Assembly: GCA_910574475.1 (NCBI GenBank)
Contig: CAJTAT010000003.1
Span: forward strand, 124,001 to 188,000
Direction: 5' to 3'
DNA length: 64,000 bases
DNA from: Clostridia bacterium
Lineage (GTDB): Bacteria > Bacillota > Clostridia > Lachnospirales > Lachnospiraceae
Each line of letters starts with the position of its first letter. The first letter of the stretch is position 1. Made by a program: the position numbers and the translations under genes. Shown piece after piece: positions 7,863 to 17,948 of this stretch. Under the pieces are notes generated by a model. The model was not told the origin of the DNA, ran no database searches, and worked only from the letters and a program-made list of their open reading frames with translations.

Positions 7863-8860
7863 TTTTCCAGTGCTTCCTGAAACTCTTTTAAATTCTCCAC
7901 TGTTACATAATACCCAAATCCCTGACTTTCTAAAGTCTCATCTGTTACGCCGTTGAAGATGCGATCAATGATCATATCTCCCACTTCCTCTTTAAAGTGG
8001 CTGGCTTCATAGTAATTAGACTGATCTGTAGTAATATCATTGATTCCACTGAAATTATAATAGTCTGTGGGATCGGAAATCCATTCCAGAAAGACCTCAT
8101 ACCCAAAATTTTTAGATTCTTCATACGTTTTATAGTAGATGGGATTGGTAAATACAATCAGATTAATACCATATTCCTCACATAACTGTGCCGTTTGTCG
8201 GATGCTTAATACAGCCTCACTCATATAATCCCGATAATAGTCTTCCCAGTAAGGAGCATCTCCCTCCCAGGTAGTCTTTAAAGAGGGATTTCGCTTGCTG
8301 CAGCCAGACCTGTAATAGCGCTCTACATAATCTGGATCGTTGACTTCATGTTCACGTATTGTTTTCAGAGAAAGAAGGACGCCACGAATACTGAAATAAT
8401 TTGCATAAAAGGCTGGTTTATTCGTCCTTGGATAAGGAATTCGGTAAAACTGCTTATCGTGGATGGAAGGATCTACAAAGCAGGAAATATTATCTACGCC
8501 GATCATGACATTTTTGGGAATAATTCCATGAGCAATAAGCTCCCGCAGATTTTCCAAATGCTCCTGAGGCAGCCCCTCTGAGTAAGACATATTGTACCAA
8601 TTTCCCTCAGGTATCTTCTCCACATTGATAAAGCCTGTCCTGGAAGAGCCAAAGAGAAAAGAGTCAAATTTATCTGGATTGTGCAAGATGTATTGCATTT
8701 TAATATAATTACTATTGGGCTCCACACCGTTATCCCGGATTCTCTTCCAATGAAATACATTGTAGGGATCCACAATCATAGGAATTGCAATCTCAAGAGT
8801 CAGGATAAACAGGATAAAGGGAGCAATCTTTCGCAGAAATTTTTTCATACTTGTCACCAC
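7856..8860 (-). CDS. SGNH-like membrane-anchored protein paired with MBOAT (copy 1)
   Basis: This 334-residue protein has one N-terminal membrane helix (about residues 8–30) and an extracytoplasmic domain. FLFGSSRTGF supplies a GxSS-type nucleophile serine. DQSNYYEASHF near residue 285 supplies a candidate Asp/His pair, as in SGNH/AlgX/DltD-like partners. It lies six bases after an MBOAT gene, and such pairs transfer acyl (often acetyl) groups onto cell-surface polymers. The acceptor polymer is not known. Catalysis is inferred from motif placement only. Confidence 0.7.
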   Translation of the reverse strand: MVTSMKKFLRKIAPFILFILTLEIAIPMIVDPYNVFHWKRIRDNGVEPNSNYIKMQYILHNPDKFDSFLFGSSRTGFINVEKIPEGNWYNMSYSEGLPQEHLENLRELIAHGIIPKNVMIGVDNISCFVDPSIHDKQFYRIPYPRTNKPAFYANYFSIRGVLLSLKTIREHEVNDPDYVERYYRSGCSKRNPSLKTTWEGDAPYWEDYYRDYMSEAVLSIRQTAQLCEEYGINLIVFTNPIYYKTYEESKNFGYEVFLEWISDPTDYYNFSGINDITTDQSNYYEASHFKEEVGDMIIDRIFNGVTDETLESQGFGYYVTVENLKEFQEALENH

Positions 8861-8866
8861 AATATA

Positions 8867-10321
8867 TCAGAATTGAAAATACACAAATTCATATTCGCCC
8901 AACTGACGGCTATAAAGGATGGAAAACAGTAACAAGAAATATATCACATATCGAACAGGCTTTTGATATCGTCCAAGCCAGTTCCAGATACTTATCTTCA
9001 GTTCCATTAGATCGTGGAACAGCATAATCAGAATAAAAAAACCAGTCAATAAAAGAGGTTTTAACCCAAATGTCTGTTCCAGACTTGCAGCCCGGAATGT
9101 CTCATATCCTGTAGCAAGGTAAGTTCTCGGATCCGCGATTCCAGAAAAGAGATGGGATACCACATATCCTGCGTCCGACAGGCTGTTTGCCCTGAAAAAA
9201 ATCCACGCAAAACAGACAAAAAGGAAGGTAAACAGTATCCTCACTCCATGCGTTCCCTCTTTTTTGGGTGGAAAATAATGATTCCACTCTTTTTCAATGA
9301 CCTGACCCAGACCATGAATCAGCCCCCAGACACAGTAAGTCCAATTGGCTCCATGCCAGAGACCGCTGCACAAAAAGGTGACGATCAGATTGAAACGGGT
9401 GCGCCAGGCTCCTTTTCGATTGCCACCCAGAGGAATGTATACATAATCCCGAAACCAGGTAGAAAGGGAAATATGCCATCTGCTCCAAAATTCTTTGATG
9501 GAGGCTGAAAAATAAGGACTTTTAAAATTGGTCATCAAGTCAATATCCAAAAGCTCTGCCACACCTACTGCAATATCAGAATACCCGGAAAAATCGCAGT
9601 AAATCTGAAATGCAAAAAGCAAGGTTGCAATCAGAAGCGGAAGTCCGGTAAAATGAGTCACCTGATTATAGACCACATCCACATAGATTGCAATGGAATC
9701 TGCAATGGCAATCTTCTTAAAAAATCCCCAGGCAATCATTTTTGCCCCATGGATAGCTTTATCTGAATGAAAGGTGTGTTCTCCCTCGATCTGAGGAAGC
9801 AGATTTCTGGTACGTTCAATGGGGCCAGCCACAAGCTGAGGAAAAAAGGCAATAAATGTGGCATACTTTCCAAAGTGGCGACATGCCTTCACCTCTCCCC
9901 GGTAAACATCGATCACATAGCTTAACGTCTGGAAGGTGTAGAAAGAGATCCCCACCGGAAGCATCAGTTTCAATGTCACATCCTGCACTGGGATTGCCAT
10001 TCTTTGCAGGCAGTGTGTCACAGTAGCGCTCAGAAAGTTAAAATATTTAAAGAAGAACAGTACTCCCAAGCTGATGATAAGGGCCACCAGCATACAGAGC
10101 TTCCGCTTTTTTTTACTTTCCGTGCGCTCCATCAGCAAAGCTGTCCCATAAGAGACGATTGTAGTCAGTAAAATAAGAACTACATACTTTACGTTCCAGC
10201 TCATATAAAAGTAATAGCTAGACAAGAACAGGATGCCCCAGCGGTATTTCTGGGGCATAATCCAATAGATTGTAAATACAATTGGCAAAAAAACATAGAA
10301 AGCATTGGAATTAAACAGCAT
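8867..10321 (-). CDS. MBOAT-family O-acyltransferase (copy 1)
   Basis: This 484-residue polytopic protein begins [20 protein letters not shown]. It has the MBOAT signatures [55 protein letters not shown] (conserved core split here for brevity) and [13 protein letters not shown] with the catalytic histidine. The family carries acyl groups across the membrane (AlgI, DltB, PatA). The start codon overlaps the end of icd by 11 bp, and the SGNH partner follows. The unusual neighbour suggests co-transcription with icd. Confidence 0.92.
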   Translation of the reverse strand: MLFNSNAFYVFLPIVFTIYWIMPQKYRWGILFLSSYYFYMSWNVKYVVLILLTTIVSYGTALLMERTESKKKRKLCMLVALIISLGVLFFFKYFNFLSATVTHCLQRMAIPVQDVTLKLMLPVGISFYTFQTLSYVIDVYRGEVKACRHFGKYATFIAFFPQLVAGPIERTRNLLPQIEGEHTFHSDKAIHGAKMIAWGFFKKIAIADSIAIYVDVVYNQVTHFTGLPLLIATLLFAFQIYCDFSGYSDIAVGVAELLDIDLMTNFKSPYFSASIKEFWSRWHISLSTWFRDYVYIPLGGNRKGAWRTRFNLIVTFLCSGLWHGANWTYCVWGLIHGLGQVIEKEWNHYFPPKKEGTHGVRILFTFLFVCFAWIFFRANSLSDAGYVVSHLFSGIADPRTYLATGYETFRAASLEQTFGLKPLLLTGFFILIMLFHDLMELKISIWNWLGRYQKPVRYVIYFLLLFSILYSRQLGEYEFVYFQF

Positions 10322-11528
10322 GCAAAAGTTCCTCTAAGGTTCTTCTGATTTCTTTGATAAATTCTTCACTGGAAAGAACGACAGGATTGGGCAGAGTGGT
10401 GATCAGAGCCAAATCTTTTGTCATCTTCCCAGACTCAATCGTCTTACAGGAGGCCTCCTCAAGTTTATCTGCAAAGTTTATCAGAGCTTGATTTCCATCC
10501 AATTCTCCCCGCTTGCGCAGAGCACCTGACCAGGCAAAAATAGTAGCCATAGAGTTGGTAGAAGTCTCCTCTCCTTTTAAGTGCTTATAATAGTGGCGCT
10601 GTACGGTTCCGTGAGCTGCCTCGTACTCGAAATATCCGTGGGGAGATACGAGTACAGAGGTCATCATAGCCAGAGAGCCAAAGGCTGTGGCAATCAAATC
10701 GCTCATCACATCGCCATCATAGTTCTTGCAGGCCCAGATATATCCGCCCTCTGATTTGATGACACGGGCAACTGCATCGTCAATGAGGGTATAAAAATAT
10801 TCAATACCCAGACGATCAAATTCTTCCTTGTACTCTTTCTCGTAAATCTCCTGAAAGGTATCTTTAAAAAAGTGATCGTATTTTTTAGAAATGGTATCTT
10901 TTGTGGCAAACCACAAATCCTGCTTTTGGGATACTGCATAGGAAAAGCAGCTTCTTGCAAAGCTTTGAATAGAGCTTTCCAGATTGTGCATCCCCTGAAC
11001 GATCCCACCCTCTTTGAATTGATGGATCGTCTCACGAAGCTCTGTGCCATCCTCCCCGGTAAATACAAGCTCACATGTTCCTGGCCCAGGAATCTTAAGC
11101 TCGCTGGCCTTATATACATCACCATAGGCATGACGTGCCACTGTAATAGGCTTTTTCCATGTCTTTACATAAGGTTCAATTCCCTTAACAATAATCGGAA
11201 CCCGAAAAACGGTTCCGTCCAAAATCGCGCGAATGGTCCCGTTGGGACTCTTCCACATCTCTTTTAAGTCGTATTCCTTCATGCGAGCTCCATTGGGAGT
11301 GATAGTCGCACATTTAACCGCAACACCATATTTCTTTGTAGCCTCAGCAGATTCCACTGTAATTCTGTCATCCGTTCTATTGCGGCTCTCCAGCCCCAAG
11401 TCATAATACTCTGTATTTAAATCCACAAATGGCAGAAGAAGCTCCTCTTTTATCATCTTCCAGAGAATCCGTGTCATCTCATCTCCGTCCATCTCCACCA
11501 GTGGTGTAGCCATCTTTATTTTTTCCAT
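10311..11528 (-). CDS. icd: NADP-dependent isocitrate dehydrogenase, IDH1/2-like homodimeric type
   Basis: This 405-residue protein begins [19 protein letters not shown] and continues with [28 protein letters not shown] and [12 protein letters not shown]. These resemble the eukaryote-like subfamily of NADP isocitrate dehydrogenases rather than the Escherichia coli Icd type. It converts isocitrate to 2-oxoglutarate. It has its own upstream promoter and a GAGGAGGACAG ribosome binding site, and is translationally linked to the MBOAT gene downstream. Confidence 0.93.
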   Translation of the reverse strand: MEKIKMATPLVEMDGDEMTRILWKMIKEELLLPFVDLNTEYYDLGLESRNRTDDRITVESAEATKKYGVAVKCATITPNGARMKEYDLKEMWKSPNGTIRAILDGTVFRVPIIVKGIEPYVKTWKKPITVARHAYGDVYKASELKIPGPGTCELVFTGEDGTELRETIHQFKEGGIVQGMHNLESSIQSFARSCFSYAVSQKQDLWFATKDTISKKYDHFFKDTFQEIYEKEYKEEFDRLGIEYFYTLIDDAVARVIKSEGGYIWACKNYDGDVMSDLIATAFGSLAMMTSVLVSPHGYFEYEAAHGTVQRHYYKHLKGEETSTNSMATIFAWSGALRKRGELDGNQALINFADKLEEASCKTIESGKMTKDLALITTLPNPVVLSSEEFIKEIRRTLEELLHAV

Positions 11529-11573
11529 CTTCTGTCCTCCTCAAACCTTTGGCAAAAGCCAATTCTGTTCCTT

Positions 11574-11602
11574 ATTATAGTCTATCTTGGATTTATCTGC
11601 AA
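11574..11602 (-). promoter_or_regulatory. Promoter for icd–MBOAT–SGNH
   Basis: On the minus strand TTGCAG–17 bp–TATAAT, with a perfect -10 box but a weak -35. The start would lie about 40 bp before icd. Confidence 0.6.
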
Positions 11603-11632
11603 GCTTCTATTCTGAAAAAATCTTTCTGGTTT

Positions 11633-13336
11633 TTACAATCTAGCCATATTCTGGAAGCTGGCATATAGATCTAGGGTCCCGTATCCCCAGGAGCGGTTGG
11701 GATAAAGCTGTGAAGAACTGCGATTAGCTCCCCGAAGTAAAATTTGCTTAATCTCAGAGGTTCCCATAGTTATCCGATTCATCCGCACCACGCCCCATTC
11801 CAGAAGAAGAGCTGCCGCTCCTGCAGTAATAGCTGCAGACGCACTCGTTCCTGTTACAGTCGTAAAATAATTATTTGGCTCAAAAGCTTGAACCTGTACC
11901 CCGGGAGCTGCAATATCCGGTTTAACGCGTCCCTTTCTAGTGTAGCCCCTGCTGGACTCAATGTAAATACTATTATTTTGCGCTTGGTATCCAGCCGCGG
12001 TGATTGTTGTATCTGTATTAGCTGGAGCTGTCAGGGTAATGTCAGGATTTGGATTCAAAAACATGGTATCTTCTGAGATAAATCCAGACACAGGCAGCCA
12101 AATATTATAAATTCCATGAATGATATTCGTTCCATAGACCCGCAACCGCCAAATGCCTGGTGTGGGATTGAACATACGGATCACAATAAGCTGTTCTCCT
12201 GTATAGGGATCAAGTGTCGGAAAGTCTATGTATACCACAGTACCTTCAAACAAAAGATTATACTGTCGATTTCCCATTTCGGATGTCACTTTGGGGATCT
12301 CCTCCCCAGAGGGGGATATCAGGGAAACTGACAGCACGTCAGGTAACGTACTCCACAGCTCCATCATTAATCCATATTCATTCTCTGCCACTCTAAGCTC
12401 TACGTCTTCAAACTCCCGTCCATCCATAATACTTCCATAGAAATGATGTCCCTTATTTGCCTCATTTCCGGCAGCCACTGTGACACAGCGTCCCTGTCGT
12501 ATTGCCACAGAAGAGAGGAACATAGACAGAGGCAGAGTCCCCTCATGGCCGCCCATATTGCTGCCCAGGGCAATACAGATCACCAGAGGCTTTTTTTCTC
12601 TCAGTGCCAGTTCATTCAAATATCGAACACCCAGCATGATATCATTTTCCTGATAGGCCTCTGCATCCTGGCGAACCATAAAATACTGTTTCAGATAATT
12701 TTTCGCTGGTTTTAGCTTTACCACTGCCAGTTGTGATTTCGGTGCAGCTCCAACCCAGTCTCTCTCTTCATCATAGCTTCCGGCTGCAATGCTAGCCATC
12801 TGGGTTCCATGTCCCAACAGATCCTGGCTTGGCACAATTTCCAGAGGATTATCACTGTTCAGAGCTCGGTTAATATCATCCCTTGTATAGATACTTCCAT
12901 AAGAGATACCTTTGGGAAGAGGTCCTGTCTGATCTGCCTGATCCCAAATTTCCAAAATTCGTGTACTTCCATCCAAATTTCGAAAGCAGTCATTCTGATA
13001 GTCAATTCCCGTATCGATCATTCCCAGAATGACCCCTTCTCCCTGCAAATGTAGTACAGGCTGAGTCTGAATCCCTAAGATGCCGCTGGCCTCTAGGCTC
13101 TGGTTTTCTAAAAGTGTATACAAGGTGGGAAACTGTTCATAATTATAGGGCTGTCTGCCATATCCAAACCTTTGTAAAAGCTTGGTATCTACATAAAATA
13201 TAGTATAAAACTCATTGAGAACCTGAAAACAGAAATTTGGATACAGACGTTGCAACTCCTCTTCTCTGTAATTGGTTCTCCAGATAAAATCAACATAATC
13301 CTCTGATATAATCTTATCTCTACAATCCTCAGCCAT
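11633..13336 (-). CDS. S8 subtilase, CspA/CspB-like
   Basis: This 567-residue protein has a complete catalytic triad: Asp108 in GMIDTGIDY, His176 in GHGTQMAS and the serine in TGTSASAA near residue 515. The N-terminal region of about 95 residues (VLNEFYTIFYVDTKLL, LLENQSLEASGILGIQ) and a large jelly-roll insertion between His and Ser match Clostridia Csp-type proteases. Csp proteins process the cortex hydrolase SleC during spore germination in clostridia; other members have unknown substrates. No signal peptide is visible. A second subtilase lies 2.4 kb away. Confidence 0.88.
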   Translation of the reverse strand: MAEDCRDKIISEDYVDFIWRTNYREEELQRLYPNFCFQVLNEFYTIFYVDTKLLQRFGYGRQPYNYEQFPTLYTLLENQSLEASGILGIQTQPVLHLQGEGVILGMIDTGIDYQNDCFRNLDGSTRILEIWDQADQTGPLPKGISYGSIYTRDDINRALNSDNPLEIVPSQDLLGHGTQMASIAAGSYDEERDWVGAAPKSQLAVVKLKPAKNYLKQYFMVRQDAEAYQENDIMLGVRYLNELALREKKPLVICIALGSNMGGHEGTLPLSMFLSSVAIRQGRCVTVAAGNEANKGHHFYGSIMDGREFEDVELRVAENEYGLMMELWSTLPDVLSVSLISPSGEEIPKVTSEMGNRQYNLLFEGTVVYIDFPTLDPYTGEQLIVIRMFNPTPGIWRLRVYGTNIIHGIYNIWLPVSGFISEDTMFLNPNPDITLTAPANTDTTITAAGYQAQNNSIYIESSRGYTRKGRVKPDIAAPGVQVQAFEPNNYFTTVTGTSASAAITAGAAALLLEWGVVRMNRITMGTSEIKQILLRGANRSSSQLYPNRSWGYGTLDLYASFQNMARL

Positions 13337-13450
13337 TTTCTTCCCTCTAAAGTGAGCCTTACTGCAATATATGTTACTTAGTGGTTTTTGTCACTCTTCC
13401 ACCTGGTTGTTTGGATTGTTTACCACTGGCTCCTCATAGATATTACAGTA

Positions 13451-15592
13451 CTAATTCCTACTAAACCAGGCCTCCAAAACCTGTCTATCCTTTTCCACGA
13501 CATAACCGCTGCCTCCTCTTCCTTTTACATCTTCCACCATGCTCACAATTAATATAGGATATTCTACGGTACTCTCTGCCGTAAACACAGCAAACCATCC
13601 AAGTTCCGTACCAGAAGTATCATCTTTGGATGCTTTTATCTCTGCTGTTCCCGTTTTCCCTGCCAGAAGGATATCTTCTCTATGTACCCCATATCCTGTT
13701 CCATGAGGATCATTCACTACTTTTATCAGTCCCTGGAAGATAGTATCTGCTGCCTGGGCAGAAAATGCTTCTGGAATCCAGTACTCCGGTACCGCCTCCT
13801 GCTTGTAAAGTAAATAAGGCTTTAAGATATTCCCCTCATTACAAAAGGAAGAATAGATACATGCCATGTGCAGAGGATTAATTAAAATCTGTCCCTGTCC
13901 GTAACCGCTGTCTGCCAATTGAATCTCTGTGTCAATATGCTCAGTATTAGAATATTGGGTCTTTGCTATTCCCATTTCAAAAGGCAGATCCTGACCAAAT
14001 CCCACTTTCTTTAGATAAGTCTCCATATTGTTGGTTCCTATTTTTAAAGCAGCCTTTGCAAAATAAATATTGTCCGAATAAATAAGTGCATTTTCCAGAA
14101 TCGCAGGCTCATATGCATGAAGTGTAGTCACATAATAAGATCCCCAAGAGGAATCTTTTTGCCATCTGAGCCCTTCTTGTCCATAATCCTCCGTTTCATT
14201 CACTGTCCCTGAGTCCAAACCAATTGCCCCGGTAATTGGCTTAAATGTGGAACCTGGACACCACACCTGCCGAAAACGATTATACAGAGGTTTCTTCTTG
14301 TCCTCATTTAGCTCATTCCACTTCTCACTCGACAAGCCCATGATAAAATCATTGTTATCGTAGGACGGTGTGCTGACTAAGGCCAATACTTCCCCTGTGT
14401 AGGGATTCATGGCTACAGAACAACTTTTATCCTCCAAAAACTGTTCATATAATGCCCGCTGGATGTCAATATCAATGGTTAACTGTATATCCTGTCCATG
14501 TTGAACAGGCACATTTGCGAGCTCCATCTTTTCTTTGCCTTCCACATCTACAATATAAATTCTACAGCCGTTTTCTCCTTTCAGCTCCTTTTCAAATAGT
14601 CCTTCCATTCCATTTCTGCCGATGACACTGTTGGCTGTATATCCTTCCCCTTCATGTTTTTCCAAATCTTCTGCCGTAACATTTTGGACATAACCTACCA
14701 AATGTGCTGCCGCCTCTTCACAGGGATATTCGCGAACTTTTGTATCCGATATCATAATTCCTTTTATTTCAAGAAGCATCTCCTGCCTCTCCCTCTCCTT
14801 TAGCATTTCCTCCTCAGGCTCTGGCTTTAACAGTTCTAACTCATCTACTTTAGGAATCGTTTTCAAGGGAACAAAAGAATCTTCTTTTACCCATCCCGCA
14901 GACAGCTTTTTATCAATCATCTCAGGATCCATCTCTAAAAGCTCTGCTGTCTTTTGAACGGCCTCCTCTCTGTCCTCCAGTTTGCCGGGAACCATTCCCA
15001 CGGAGGAGGCGAGCCCCTCTCCTGCAAGCATGCGGCCATTTCTGTCCAAAATATTTCCCCTCATTGCCTGAGTGGTAGACACTCTGACCTTATCCGTAGA
15101 TTGCAGTCCAGGAAATATAAGAGAATCCTTCCATATCAATTCATACGTTTCTTCTCCCTCTTCGAAAAATGCTTCGTTCTCAAAGCTAATCTCTCCAGCT
15201 ACTGTATCAAAAGACATTTGATAAGTTACAGACATCTGGTCCTCATGATAGCCAACCACTTCTATTTCCATCTCTTGTATCTCAATTCCCTCATAAATGG
15301 CCGAATTGCGCTTTACAAAATCCTCCTTTTGAATCTTTTCTCTGGATTCTTCATGGAGCATTCCGTACATTTTTTCATATTCCCCATTTGGAATACAGTT
15401 CATATAATCCACTAATACTTCCTCCGCCCCCTTCCTCTCAGGTAGCTTTCCTCCAACTTCCGCCCTCCATACAATCACTCCACCCAAAACCACTCCCATT
15501 ATCCCCAATACTCCCAATAAAATCCCCAAATTTCTCTTTCTCCTCTGATTTAACTTTCTACCACGCATCCGCTTAACTTTTCTGCTTACCAT
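13451..15592 (-). CDS. Class B penicillin-binding protein with MecA_N-type domain
   Basis: I start at the second Met because GGAGG precedes it by 8 bp (713 residues). One membrane anchor lies near residues 22–42. An NTF2-like MecA_N domain follows (about 55–165), then a dimerisation domain (RGNILDRNGRML) and the transpeptidase domain, with SxxK in CPGSTFKP (Ser448), SDN (506–508) and KTGT (646–649). This architecture is that of low-affinity PBPs such as PBP2a/PBP5, and of many ordinary clostridial PBPs. It cross-links peptidoglycan at the outer face. Motifs alone do not show beta-lactam resistance. Confidence 0.9.
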   Translation of the reverse strand: MVSRKVKRMRGRKLNQRRKRNLGILLGVLGIMGVVLGGVIVWRAEVGGKLPERKGAEEVLVDYMNCIPNGEYEKMYGMLHEESREKIQKEDFVKRNSAIYEGIEIQEMEIEVVGYHEDQMSVTYQMSFDTVAGEISFENEAFFEEGEETYELIWKDSLIFPGLQSTDKVRVSTTQAMRGNILDRNGRMLAGEGLASSVGMVPGKLEDREEAVQKTAELLEMDPEMIDKKLSAGWVKEDSFVPLKTIPKVDELELLKPEPEEEMLKERERQEMLLEIKGIMISDTKVREYPCEEAAAHLVGYVQNVTAEDLEKHEGEGYTANSVIGRNGMEGLFEKELKGENGCRIYIVDVEGKEKMELANVPVQHGQDIQLTIDIDIQRALYEQFLEDKSCSVAMNPYTGEVLALVSTPSYDNNDFIMGLSSEKWNELNEDKKKPLYNRFRQVWCPGSTFKPITGAIGLDSGTVNETEDYGQEGLRWQKDSSWGSYYVTTLHAYEPAILENALIYSDNIYFAKAALKIGTNNMETYLKKVGFGQDLPFEMGIAKTQYSNTEHIDTEIQLADSGYGQGQILINPLHMACIYSSFCNEGNILKPYLLYKQEAVPEYWIPEAFSAQAADTIFQGLIKVVNDPHGTGYGVHREDILLAGKTGTAEIKASKDDTSGTELGWFAVFTAESTVEYPILIVSMVEDVKGRGGSGYVVEKDRQVLEAWFSRN

Positions 15593-15698
15593 TCCATTTA
15601 CCTCCATAGGTTCCTCTATTAGCTGTTCTTATATATTACATTTGTAAGATTTTAAAGTCAAGCACATTTTTGATTTATTTATATGCAAGAAGCCAACT

Positions 15699-15738
15699 GC
15701 TGCGCGCGTCCAGTAGGAAATGAATGGATGCGCGCAGC
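15699..15738 (-). repeat. GC-rich 12-bp hairpin between subtilase and PBP genes
   Basis: GCTGCGCGCGTC and GATGCGCGCAGC pair over 12 positions with one wobble, around a 16-base loop. It lies just after the stop of the 15744 subtilase. No T-tract follows on the minus strand, so termination is only possible. GC content is well above that of the surroundings. Confidence 0.5.
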
Positions 15739-15743
15739 GTTTC

Positions 15744-16658
15744 TTATATACATAAGTCTAAAAGCCCTGGCAAATAAATCATCCCTCTCCCCTGCTGATT
15801 CCTGGGTAATCCCAGGTCACGACAAGAATGATATAGCTTAAGCTTTACGTCTTTATTCGTCATATATCTCTTTCCAGAAAGTAGCAGTGCAATGCACCCA
15901 GCTACCACTGGCGTTGCCATAGAAGTTCCCGATTTAGCAGTATAAGCCTTTCCACCCAGCCTTCTCCAACATGCATTACAGGAGATGAGATAAGCCCCTG
16001 GCGCCACCACATCCGGTTTACAGATACAGGAGCTGGTAGGCCCTCTTCCAGAATAATTTGCCCTGCGTTTTCCCATCACTTTTACTGGCTGATTATCATC
16101 GGAGCATCCCACTGTGATCACTTTGGGACTTGTTCCGGGAGCTGTAATACTTGTATTCTCCGGCCCCTGATTTCCCGCCGCTGCACAGACCACAAACCCG
16201 GCGTCCCAAGCCTCTTCCACTGCTTCCAATAAGTTTGATTCTCTCTCCTTTTCCTGTATGGTGCTTCCCATGGAAATATTAATGATCCGCACATCGTACT
16301 CCCGCCCATGATCGATCAGCCAGTGAAGCGCCTGAACCACAGAGGCACTATTTCCATTTCCCATCCTGTCCAGAACTTTCATAGAAACAAAATGACACCG
16401 CGGCGCAAGTCCTTGATACCTGCCACCGGATGCCACTCCAGTTCCTCCAATAATGCCAGAGATATGTGTCCCGTGACCACAGTCATCGGAAACGTCTTGT
16501 GTATAAGTCAAATAATTATAAGAGTATACTAATCGTCCTCTCAAATCTGGATGATTTCTGTCCATTCCAGAATCTAACACTGCAACCCCAATCCCCAGCC
16601 CATCACAACCACACCTGTATGCATAGTCAGCTCCTACGAGCTCACGTACACGATTCAT
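15744..16658 (-). CDS. S8 subtilase (short, AprX/intracellular-like)
   Basis: The preferred start is the internal ATG giving 304 residues, MNRVRELVGADYAYRCG, with AGGAG 11 bp upstream; an alternative start at 16703 overlaps the MFS gene. The triad is Asp29 in AVLDSGMD, His62 in CGHGTHISG, and serine in SGTSMATP near residue 250. There is no signal peptide and no pro-domain, suggesting an intracellular or AprX-like protease. It is probably co-transcribed with the MFS gene before it. The substrate is unknown. Confidence 0.88.
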   Translation of the reverse strand: MNRVRELVGADYAYRCGCDGLGIGVAVLDSGMDRNHPDLRGRLVYSYNYLTYTQDVSDDCGHGTHISGIIGGTGVASGGRYQGLAPRCHFVSMKVLDRMGNGNSASVVQALHWLIDHGREYDVRIINISMGSTIQEKERESNLLEAVEEAWDAGFVVCAAAGNQGPENTSITAPGTSPKVITVGCSDDNQPVKVMGKRRANYSGRGPTSSCICKPDVVAPGAYLISCNACWRRLGGKAYTAKSGTSMATPVVAGCIALLLSGKRYMTNKDVKLKLYHSCRDLGLPRNQQGRGMIYLPGLLDLCI

Positions 16659-16689
16659 TAAAAAACATACTCCTTGCTTTTTTATTATC

Positions 16690-17925
16690 TTATGCATCAG
16701 CACGCTTTACTGCCATTCGAAACAGGACAAATCCCACAGCAAACATAACAGCAAGAACAGCCACACCTGCTCTGGAAGTGTCAAAAAGCTGGGTGCTGAT
16801 TCCCATTAGCAAGGTTCCCATAAAAGCTGCACCTTTCCCGAAAATGTCGAAAAATCCAAAATACTCTGTAGCCTTTTCCTTAGGCACAATTTTGGCAAAA
16901 TAAGACCGGGACAGGGATTGAATGGCTCCTTGAAATACAGCAACCCATACAGCCAAAAACCAAAATTCCCAAGTCTTGTCAAGCTGCAGAGCAAACAGTA
17001 CCACACAGAAATATCCGACTATGGAAACTTGAATGAGTACCGTATTACGCACCTTCTTGGAGAAATATCCAAAAAGAATGGAGCAAGGAAAAGCCACAAC
17101 CTGTGTGAGGAGCAAAGCTAGCAAAAGATTCGTGTCTGTAATACCCACATCTTTTCCATAGGAAGTAGCCATATCAATAATAGTATAGACTCCGTCAATA
17201 TAGAAAAAGAAAGCTAAAAGAAAAAACCAGATCTCCGGCCTTTCCCGAATCTCAGAAAAGATACGTCCAAGCCTTGCAAAGCTGTCTTTAAATGGATGGG
17301 CACTTAGCTCTACATAATATTTCTGTTCATACCCCCGTAAAAGAGGTAATGTCACCAGAAGCCACCAGGCAGCGTTGACCAAAAAGGCAATTGCCATAGC
17401 CACAGTACCAGAAAGACCAAGCTGATCCGAAAACAGGACAAAGACTAAGCTAAAGACAAATGGGATACAGCTTCCAATATACCCCCAGGCATACCCCTGA
17501 GCAGACACCACATCCATCCGCTCATCCGTTGTGACATCTCCAAGCATGGCGTCATAAAAGACGAGGCTGGCATTAAGGCCCACCTTTGCCAACACATAGA
17601 CCACAAGGAAGAAAAGCCAACTCTTGGGAAGAGCAAGTCCCGCACACCCCAAAACACCCATCATCATAAAGAAAGTAAATACTGGTTTCTTAAATCCTTT
17701 TGTGTCTGCCAGACATCCAAGCACTGGACCGAGAACTGCCACAATCATTGTCACCAAAGAAGTGGCATAGCTGAAATATGCAGTGGAATCTGCAGCGGAG
17801 ATTCCACTGACCTGGGCTATATTTTTATAGTAAATAGGGATAATCGTGGATGCAAGCAGAACAAATGCAGAATTGCCCACATCATAAAGAATCCATTGTT
17901 TTTCTAATTTTGTAAATTTGCCCAT
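16690..17925 (-). CDS. MFS transporter, UMF1/Atg22-like
   Basis: This 411-residue membrane protein has about 12 helices. The N-terminus LEKQWILYDVGNSAFVLL and the segment DAMLGDVTTDERMDVVSAQG, followed by GYAWGYIGS, are hallmarks of the UMF1 family of the major facilitator superfamily, related to yeast vacuolar Atg22. Substrates in bacteria are generally unknown. It overlaps the longest version of the downstream subtilase gene by 14 bp and starts 23 bp after the phospholipase-like gene. Confidence 0.88.
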   Translation of the reverse strand: MGKFTKLEKQWILYDVGNSAFVLLASTIIPIYYKNIAQVSGISAADSTAYFSYATSLVTMIVAVLGPVLGCLADTKGFKKPVFTFFMMMGVLGCAGLALPKSWLFFLVVYVLAKVGLNASLVFYDAMLGDVTTDERMDVVSAQGYAWGYIGSCIPFVFSLVFVLFSDQLGLSGTVAMAIAFLVNAAWWLLVTLPLLRGYEQKYYVELSAHPFKDSFARLGRIFSEIRERPEIWFFLLAFFFYIDGVYTIIDMATSYGKDVGITDTNLLLALLLTQVVAFPCSILFGYFSKKVRNTVLIQVSIVGYFCVVLFALQLDKTWEFWFLAVWVAVFQGAIQSLSRSYFAKIVPKEKATEYFGFFDIFGKGAAFMGTLLMGISTQLFDTSRAGVAVLAVMFAVGFVLFRMAVKRADA

Positions 17926-17948
17926 GTTTTTGTGCTCCTACTGATAAA

